Positions 6,466 through 10,118 of a DNA stretch of 10,118 bases are shown here, piece by piece; within the stretch, counting starts at the first letter, position 1, and each line of letters starts with the position of its first letter. Source of the stretch: Ruminococcaceae bacterium UBA6842 (GTDB taxonomy: Bacteria; Bacillota; Clostridia; Oscillospirales; Acutalibacteraceae). The notes under the pieces were generated by a model that saw nothing but the letters and a program-made list of their open reading frames with translations, had not been told where the DNA came from and searched no databases. The position numbers and the translations under genes were made by a program. The stretch covers positions 1 to 10,118 of the forward strand of contig DKDS01000039.1 in assembly GCA_002451855.1 (NCBI GenBank), written 5' to 3'.

Positions 6466-8118
6466 ATGACAAAAAGAATTTATTGGGGAATTTTAGCGGC
6501 TTCGGTTATAACAATGCTTACCTGTCTTGTTTTTACAATCGGGGTGCAGTATCAGATCTATGACGAGAGTATGCAGAAATCTCTTAAAAACAAGGCTTAT
6601 ATTATAAGCATTAACGGAGATACGGAAAATCTTGAAAAATATCGGAATACCGAAGAAAGAATAACCCTTATTGATAAAAACGGCAAGGTACTTTTCGACA
6701 ATAAGGCGATTGCCGCGAATATGGGTAACCACCTGAGCCGTAAGGAGATTGCGGACGCGCTTGAAAACGGCGACGGATATGCCGTAAGGCGCTCGGAAAC
6801 GCTCGGCTCAAAAACCAGATACTATGCGCTGCGGCTTGATAACGGCAATGTTTTAAGAATATCTGACGATTCATTTACGGTGTGGGCGGTAATTTTAGAG
6901 CTGCTTCCGCCTATTGCCGCCATTGCGGTTATGACATTTGTGCTTGCAACGGTCTTGGCGTCCGTAATTTCCAAAAAAATACTGAAGCCGATTAACAGCA
7001 TTGACCTTGACAAGCCGGAAATTGCGGAGTCCTATGACGAGCTTACGCCGTTTATAAACAAAATAAACGCGCAGAACAGACGGATTGACCGCCAGATAGC
7101 AAAGCTTACAAGAAGCCGCCGCGAATTTGAGATTATTGCCGAAAATATGAGCGAGGGTCTGCTTCTTACCGATATTGACGGAAATATTATTACCCATAAT
7201 AAGGGCACCGAAAAGTTTTTTGATGTTACGGAAAGTATTGACGGCAGTAATATACTGACAGTCAACCGCAGTGAAATTTTCCGTAAAATATTCAACGATA
7301 TTACCGAGAAAAAGCACGGTGAGGAGGTTTTAAGCCTCGGCGGAAGATTTTATGACATTACCGCAAACCCCGTGTATGACGAAAATAATGCCGTATGCGG
7401 CGCCGTGGTGCTTATTGTTGATATTACCGAAAAGGAAAACCGTGAAAAGCTGCGCCGCGAATTTACGGCAAATGTTTCGCACGAGCTTAAAACGCCGCTT
7501 AGTAGCATATCGGGAATTTCTGATATGCTGATGAACGGTATTGTAGCGCCCGACGATATAAAGGGCTTTGCAAGGGATATAAATAAGGAGTCCGCACGGC
7601 TTATCTCGCTTGTAAACGATATAATAAAGCTTTCCGAGCTTGACGAGGGCGGAGCCGAGTCCGACGAAACAAAATCGGTCGATTTGGCGGAGATTTCCTC
7701 CGAGGTTACAAAACGGCTTACGCCGGTAGCCGCCAAAAAGGGAGTTGTTATAAATACCGCGGGCGAAAAGGCGGAGATAATCGCGGGCGAATCGCTCGTG
7801 TTTGAAATGATATACAATCTTTGCGATAACGCCGTGAAGTACAATAAGGAAAACGGTACCGTAACCGTAACGACAGGTATTTACGACGGAGCGCCGTTTG
7901 TAAGCGTTAAGGACACCGGTATCGGTATTCCGGCAGAGTGTACCGACCGCATTTTCGAGCGGTTTTACAGGGTTGATAAAAGCCGCTCAAAGGAGAGCGG
8001 CGGAACGGGACTCGGGCTTTCGATTGTAAAGCATATCGCAATGAGTCTCGGCGGAGAAATCACCGTAGACAGTACACCCAGAGTAGGTACAAATATAACG
8101 GTTGTATTTAAAAATTAA
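6466..8118 (+). CDS. phoR: Phosphate sensor histidine kinase PhoR
   Basis: A 550-residue membrane kinase, partner of PhoP. The order is: TM1 (about 7-27); extracytoplasmic sensor region (28-138); TM2 (about 140-168); a short HAMP-like linker (LKPINSIDLD); coiled coil (about 195-222); PAS domain (222-322, ENMSEGLLLTDIDGNII); HisKA with phospho-acceptor H339 (FTANVSHELKTPLSSI); and an ATPase domain with N box NLCDNAVKYN (451-460), G1 DTGIGIP (483-489), F box FERFYRVDKSRS and G2 GGTGLGLSIVKH (512-523). All catalytic boxes are intact. I chose the ATG at 6466 over GTG at 6457 because GGGGTG (6454-6459) is then a ribosome site at the right distance. The HAMP is degenerate, as in many clostridial PhoR-like kinases. 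Last gene of the operon; its stop codon overlaps that of the convergent gene. Confidence 0.93.
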   Translation: MTKRIYWGILAASVITMLTCLVFTIGVQYQIYDESMQKSLKNKAYIISINGDTENLEKYRNTEERITLIDKNGKVLFDNKAIAANMGNHLSRKEIADALENGDGYAVRRSETLGSKTRYYALRLDNGNVLRISDDSFTVWAVILELLPPIAAIAVMTFVLATVLASVISKKILKPINSIDLDKPEIAESYDELTPFINKINAQNRRIDRQIAKLTRSRREFEIIAENMSEGLLLTDIDGNIITHNKGTEKFFDVTESIDGSNILTVNRSEIFRKIFNDITEKKHGEEVLSLGGRFYDITANPVYDENNAVCGAVVLIVDITEKENREKLRREFTANVSHELKTPLSSISGISDMLMNGIVAPDDIKGFARDINKESARLISLVNDIIKLSELDEGGAESDETKSVDLAEISSEVTKRLTPVAAKKGVVINTAGEKAEIIAGESLVFEMIYNLCDNAVKYNKENGTVTVTTGIYDGAPFVSVKDTGIGIPAECTDRIFERFYRVDKSRSKESGGTGLGLSIVKHIAMSLGGEITVDSTPRVGTNITVVFKN

Positions 8119-8654
8119 AGCAATTCTTCGTTGTAATGCGCACGGGCGCCGCCGATAAACTTGGGTCTTACCCTTGCCGCCAGTACCTTTGCGCTTCCGA
8201 TAAAATCATTTTTAAGTCTTACGGGTACCGCAACCTTTTTTAAGTGCATACCTATCATTGTAAAGCCGATGTCGATTCCCGCGTCGGCTTTTATTTCTTC
8301 AAGGGCTACGGGGTCGCTTAACGCGGCGTATGCCGCCGTTGCAAACGAGCCGCCGGCTTTCGGAAACGGCACAACATTTACGGGTTCGGCAAACGGCATT
8401 GCGCTCCGCTCGCATATTATGGCTCGGTTAAGGTGTTCGCAGCATTGCGCGGCAACAAACACGCCCTTTTCATTTGCGGCGGCATAAATACCGTCAAAAA
8501 CCTCTTTGGCGGTGTCGGGGGAAGAGTCCGTTCCTATTTTTGCGCCCAAAATTTCGCTTGTGGAACAGCCTACCGCAAGTATCTGCCCTTTTTTAAGTCC
8601 TGCAATTTCAATTATTTCTTTAGCGGCGTTGTACGCCTGTTCTTTTAAGTTCAT
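8115..8654 (-). CDS. UPF0340/DUF436 (TIGR01440, YwlG-type) protein
   Basis: A 179-residue cytosolic protein of the UPF0340 family, whose function is unknown. Family hallmarks are AVGCSTSEILG (27-37), AAQCCEHLNRA (68-78), VVPFPKAGGSFATAAY and DIGFTMIGMHLKKVAVPVR. The conserved C30 and the C71-C72-E73-H74 group look like a possible active or metal site, but that is only inference. An upstream ATG at 8699 would add 15 residues. I prefer the ATG at 8652-8654 because it follows GGTGAT, agrees with the family's usual start, and a promoter overlaps the longer version. It lies downstream of the SLOG-like gene on the same strand and converges on phoR, sharing bases of the stop codons. Confidence 0.88.
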   Translation of the reverse strand: MNLKEQAYNAAKEIIEIAGLKKGQILAVGCSTSEILGAKIGTDSSPDTAKEVFDGIYAAANEKGVFVAAQCCEHLNRAIICERSAMPFAEPVNVVPFPKAGGSFATAAYAALSDPVALEEIKADAGIDIGFTMIGMHLKKVAVPVRLKNDFIGSAKVLAARVRPKFIGGARAHYNEELL

Positions 8655-8670
8655 TTTTATCACCGTTATT

Positions 8671-8699
8671 ATTATACTGCTTTTTTTGAAAAAGAGCAA
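8671..8699 (-). promoter_or_regulatory. Promoter of the UPF0340 gene
   Basis: On the minus strand TTGCTC (8694-8699) and a perfect TATAAT (8671-8676) are separated by 17 bases. The inferred start near 8664 leaves only about 10 bases before the ATG at 8654, so the mRNA would begin at or inside the GGTGAT site (8659-8664). The leader is very short, so the promoter is plausible but not certain. Confidence 0.45.
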
Positions 8700-8726
8700 A
8701 TTAAAATGCGTTAAATATACGCTTTT

Positions 8727-9164
8727 TTACCGTTTGCAGAGATTGATAACAATTTTATTTTTATCCTCCGCAAGTCTTTTAAAGTCTGCCGCACCGCCGC
8801 CCGGTCCTCTGACATAGGTGACAACCGTGTCGGCAAGCCCTAACATTATATGGTTGCGTTTTGAAATTGCAAAGCGCAGAGGAGTTTTAGTCAGCTTTTC
8901 GGGATATACCGTTTCCGAGGGGCTGAAATTTTTTATGTCTTTTTTTCTTTTGGTAAGGTAGGCTAAAACCACATTATATTTAATAAACGGATATTCGCTC
9001 TTTAATTCTTTCAATGTATCGTATACCATCCAATCAAAATTTCCCTCGTTGCCGACATAAAATACAGTCGCTCCGTTTTTTTCAATAAGCTCTGTCAAAA
9101 CTTTTTTAAGCTCCGGCGCAATGCTTGACGGCGTATCTCTGTGTCCGAAAAAGGTAACGGTCAT
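8727..9164 (-). CDS. Small SLOG-like (Rossmann-fold, DprA/YpsA-related) protein
   Basis: A 145-residue protein beginning MTVTFFGHRDTP, with GNEGNFDWMV (38-47) and a late glycine-rich turn VRGPGGGAADF (118-128). This pattern, strand-GHR, G-x(2)-G-x-FD and a GGA-type loop, fits the SLOG superfamily of nucleotide-binding Rossmann-like folds, which includes DprA, LOG and YpsA/DUF1273. SLOG proteins bind nucleotides or their derivatives, and some act as sensors in conflict systems. No catalytic assignment is possible here. No signal peptide or membrane segment is present. AGGAGG lies seven bases before the ATG at 9162-9164. It is divergent from the XRE gene cluster and its start region contains a 12-bp inverted repeat, so local regulators may control it. 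Confidence 0.7.
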   Translation of the reverse strand: MTVTFFGHRDTPSSIAPELKKVLTELIEKNGATVFYVGNEGNFDWMVYDTLKELKSEYPFIKYNVVLAYLTKRKKDIKNFSPSETVYPEKLTKTPLRFAISKRNHIMLGLADTVVTYVRGPGGGAADFKRLAEDKNKIVINLCKR

Positions 9165-9179
9165 ATTTGTTCCTCCTAT

Positions 9180-9217
9180 TAGGCTATGTATAGACTAATA
9201 GTATCATACATAGCCTA
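9180..9217. promoter_or_regulatory. 12-bp inverted repeat operator in the divergent SLOG/XRE region
   Basis: TAGGCTATGTAT (9180-9191) and ATACATAGCCTA (9206-9217) are perfect inverted copies 14 bases apart. On the minus strand they bracket a candidate -10 (TACTAT, 9198-9203), whose -35 TTGCAA (9222-9227) is 18 bases away. A dimeric repressor binding both arms would block the SLOG-like gene promoter. The arms could also form a hairpin in RNA, but no T-run follows. Confidence 0.6.
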
Positions 9218-9220
9218 CTT

Positions 9221-9249
9221 TTTGCAAGCTATTAATGTAACATTGCAAA
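9221..9249. repeat. TTTGCAA/TTGCAAA inverted pair before the first XRE gene
   Basis: TTTGCAA (9221-9227) and TTGCAAA (9243-9249) form a seven-base inverted pair. Their TTGCAA cores are 21 bases apart, close to two helical turns, which places them on the same face of the DNA. The left copy also serves as the candidate -35 of the SLOG-like gene. Possibly a second regulator site; weaker evidence than the 12-bp repeat. Confidence 0.35.
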
Positions 9250-9263
9250 TGGAGGTTGGTAAT

Positions 9264-9506
9264 ATGGACACAATAACGGCAGTAAAAAACCGAATATTTA
9301 AGCTTTGCTATGACAGAAATATATCCATAAACAGACTTGCTACAATATGCGCCTTGCCGCCGTCGTCTGTTAAGAATATTCTTTACGGCAAAAGTCAAAA
9401 TCCAAAGCTGCTTACAATCAAAATGATTTGCGACGGTTTGGACATGACTTTGGCGGAATTCTTTGACACCGATGAGTTTAATAATCTCGAACAGGAAATA
9501 AAATGA
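9264..9506 (+). CDS. Small XRE-family helix-turn-helix regulator (copy 1)
   Basis: An 80-residue protein that is almost entirely one XRE/Cro-type DNA-binding domain (about 6-70). The HTH is recognised in ISINRLATICALPPSSVKNI (20-39), helix 2-turn-helix 3, followed by NPKLLTIKMICDGLDMTLAEFF, the family's usual helices 4 and 5. There is no effector domain, so it probably acts as a simple dimeric repressor or activator. The ATG at 9264 has GGAGGT seven bases before it, and the reading frame upstream has no better start. Its stop overlaps the next start (ATGA). Its first codons from codon 3 on are repeated nearly exactly in a fourth gene at the window end. Likely target: the inverted repeat just upstream (inference). 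Confidence 0.85.
   Translation: MDTITAVKNRIFKLCYDRNISINRLATICALPPSSVKNILYGKSQNPKLLTIKMICDGLDMTLAEFFDTDEFNNLEQEIK
9270..9338 (+). repeat. Direct repeat, left copy (69 bases)
   Basis: Bases 9270-9338 recur at 10050-10118 with a single mismatch (9317 A against 10097 G). The distance between copies is 780 bases. Homology starts sharply at codon 3 of the first XRE gene and runs to the window edge in the right copy, so its true length is unknown. Confidence 0.95.
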
Positions 9507-9745
9507 AAAGAATAATTGATACTGAAAATGTAAATATTATCGGTTCACAAATTAAAGCCGCAAGGGAAAAATCGGGAATGACACAAAAACAGCTTTCGGA
9601 AAAATTGGAGCTTGAAGCGGTATATACCTGCCGCGGTTCAATTTCGAGAATTGAGAACGGTAAGCGTGCGGTTACAGATATTGAGATAGACGCAATATCA
9701 AGAATACTTAATGTGTCGCTTGATTTTTTGTTCGGCAGAGAATAA
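9503..9745 (+). CDS. Small XRE-family helix-turn-helix regulator (second gene)
   Basis: An 80-residue, single-domain XRE-type DNA-binding protein. The N-terminal helix IGSQIKAAREKSG leads into helix 2 MTQKQLSEKLEL, then an enlarged loop (EAVYTCRGS), then the recognition helix region ISRIENGKRAVTDIEIDAIS and the closing ILNVSLDFLFG. The loop is about five to six residues longer than in a standard Cro/C1 HTH, and the next gene has the same enlargement without any gap in alignment. It starts inside the stop of the preceding gene (ATGA), so it is likely translated by the same ribosomes. No effector or dimerisation domain is visible. Confidence 0.82.
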   Translation: MKRIIDTENVNIIGSQIKAAREKSGMTQKQLSEKLELEAVYTCRGSISRIENGKRAVTDIEIDAISRILNVSLDFLFGRE

Positions 9746-9768
9746 GAAAATGTTTTAGAGGTACGCAT

Positions 9769-10035
9769 ATGGCTAAAAATCTTTTCCTTATTAAAGGCAA
9801 TATATGCAGTGAGCGTGTAAGGCTTGGCAGAGCATTGCAAAAGCCGCCTATGACACAAGACGATTTGGCACGGAAAATACAGTTTATGGGTATGGATATG
9901 ACGCCGCTGATAATATCCCGTATAGAGAAAAATCAGCGGCATGTGTGCGACGCGGAGTTGAGAATATTGGCAAAAGCGCTTGACGTTACAATGGATTGGC
10001 TCTGCGGCGATATTAATGAAATAGAGATAAAATAA
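9769..10035 (+). CDS. Small XRE-family helix-turn-helix regulator (third gene)
   Basis: An 88-residue XRE-type protein, paralogous in layout to the gene before it. MTQDDLARKIQF, an enlarged loop (MGMDMTPLI) and ISRIEKNQRHVCDAELRILAKALDVTMDWLCG align without gaps to the second regulator, though identity is modest. An N-terminal extension (MAKNLFLIKGN) precedes the first helix. AGAGGT lies before the ATG at 9769, and the gap to the previous gene is 23 bases. The stop codon shares one base with the start of the partial fourth gene (TAATG). Target and signal unknown. Confidence 0.82.
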   Translation: MAKNLFLIKGNICSERVRLGRALQKPPMTQDDLARKIQFMGMDMTPLIISRIEKNQRHVCDAELRILAKALDVTMDWLCGDINEIEIK

Positions 10036-10118
10036 TGTTGAAAACAAATACAATAACGGCAGTAAAAAACCGAATATTTAAGCTTTGCTATGACAGGAAT
10101 ATATCCATAAACAGACTT
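10035..10118 (+). CDS. XRE-family regulator, duplicate of copy 1 (partial)
   Basis: The 28 N-terminal codons of a gene cut by the right edge: MLKTNTITAVKNRIFKLCYD continuing to RNISINRL. From residue 6 on it is identical in protein to residues 3-25 of the first XRE gene. The only base difference in the overlap is a silent AGA/AGG arginine codon. The first five codons differ, and the start overlaps the stop of the third XRE gene (TAATG), so it is expressed within the cluster with only a weak ribosome site (GAGAT). Whether the whole gene is a full copy lies outside the window. Confidence 0.8.
   Translation, partial: MLKTNTITAVKNRIFKLCYDRNISINRL
10050..10118 (+). repeat. Direct repeat, right copy (69 bases, continues past the edge)
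   Basis: Second copy of the repeat at 9270-9338, in the same orientation and the same reading frame. Sequence just before it shows no similarity to the sequence before the left copy, so the promoter and ribosome site were not duplicated. Confidence 0.95.

Noticed and set aside
8655..8699. Longer UPF0340 protein from the ATG at 8699
   Set aside because: The extra 15 residues do not look like the family and would be read through a perfect -10 box; GGTGAT supports the ATG at 8654.
8681..8702. Terminator after the SLOG-like gene (GCT-T-run/A-run-AGC pairing)
   Set aside because: Almost only A-T pairs with a mismatch and no suitable tail on the minus strand.
9478..10053. 191-codon minus-strand reading frame opposite the XRE genes
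   Set aside because: Translation resembles no family, there is no ribosome site, and the plus-strand genes have clear HTH domains and coupled starts.

Overview
The window looks like chromosomal DNA of a low-to-medium G+C Gram-positive anaerobe, most likely a Clostridia (Oscillospirales/Ruminococcus-like) bacterium. This rests on gene style only: a lipoprotein PstS, strong AGGAGG-type ribosome sites, a clostridial-type Cu/Zn-SOD-like protein, a UPF0340 (YwlG-type) protein and a NifU-like Fe-S scaffold of the kind common in gut Clostridia. No rRNA, tRNA, CRISPR array or insertion sequence was seen. No stretch over 300 bases lacks a gene.

Left part (1-947), minus strand: the first 58 codons of a probable iron-sulfur cluster scaffold protein with its own promoter and a structured leader, then a complete cytosolic superoxide-dismutase-family gene. 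A compact control region (about 850-950) drives this gene leftward and the phosphate operon rightward; it carries a PhoP-box-like array of TTAACA hexamers.

Centre (980-8118), plus strand: one phosphate-starvation operon in the order pstS-pstC-pstA-pstB-phoU-HD phosphohydrolase-phoP-phoR. PstS captures phosphate outside the cell, PstCA with the PstB ATPase import it, PhoU links transporter state to the PhoR kinase, and PhoP presumably activates the operon through the boxes before pstS. Three things stand out. PstS appears circularly permuted, with the usual C-terminal lobe motifs first. A stem-loop separates pstS from pstC. The ribosome site of the HD-domain gene lies wholly inside a perfect hairpin just after phoU.

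Right part (8115-10118): a UPF0340 gene converges on phoR with overlapping stop codons. Upstream of it is a small SLOG-like (Rossmann-type) gene. Divergent from that gene, across an intergenic region with a 12-bp inverted repeat, runs a tight cluster of small XRE-type helix-turn-helix genes. The fourth gene, cut by the window end, repeats the start of the first almost base for base (68 of 69 bases). By eye this right end is A+T-richer than the phosphate operon and looks like an accessory regulatory module.
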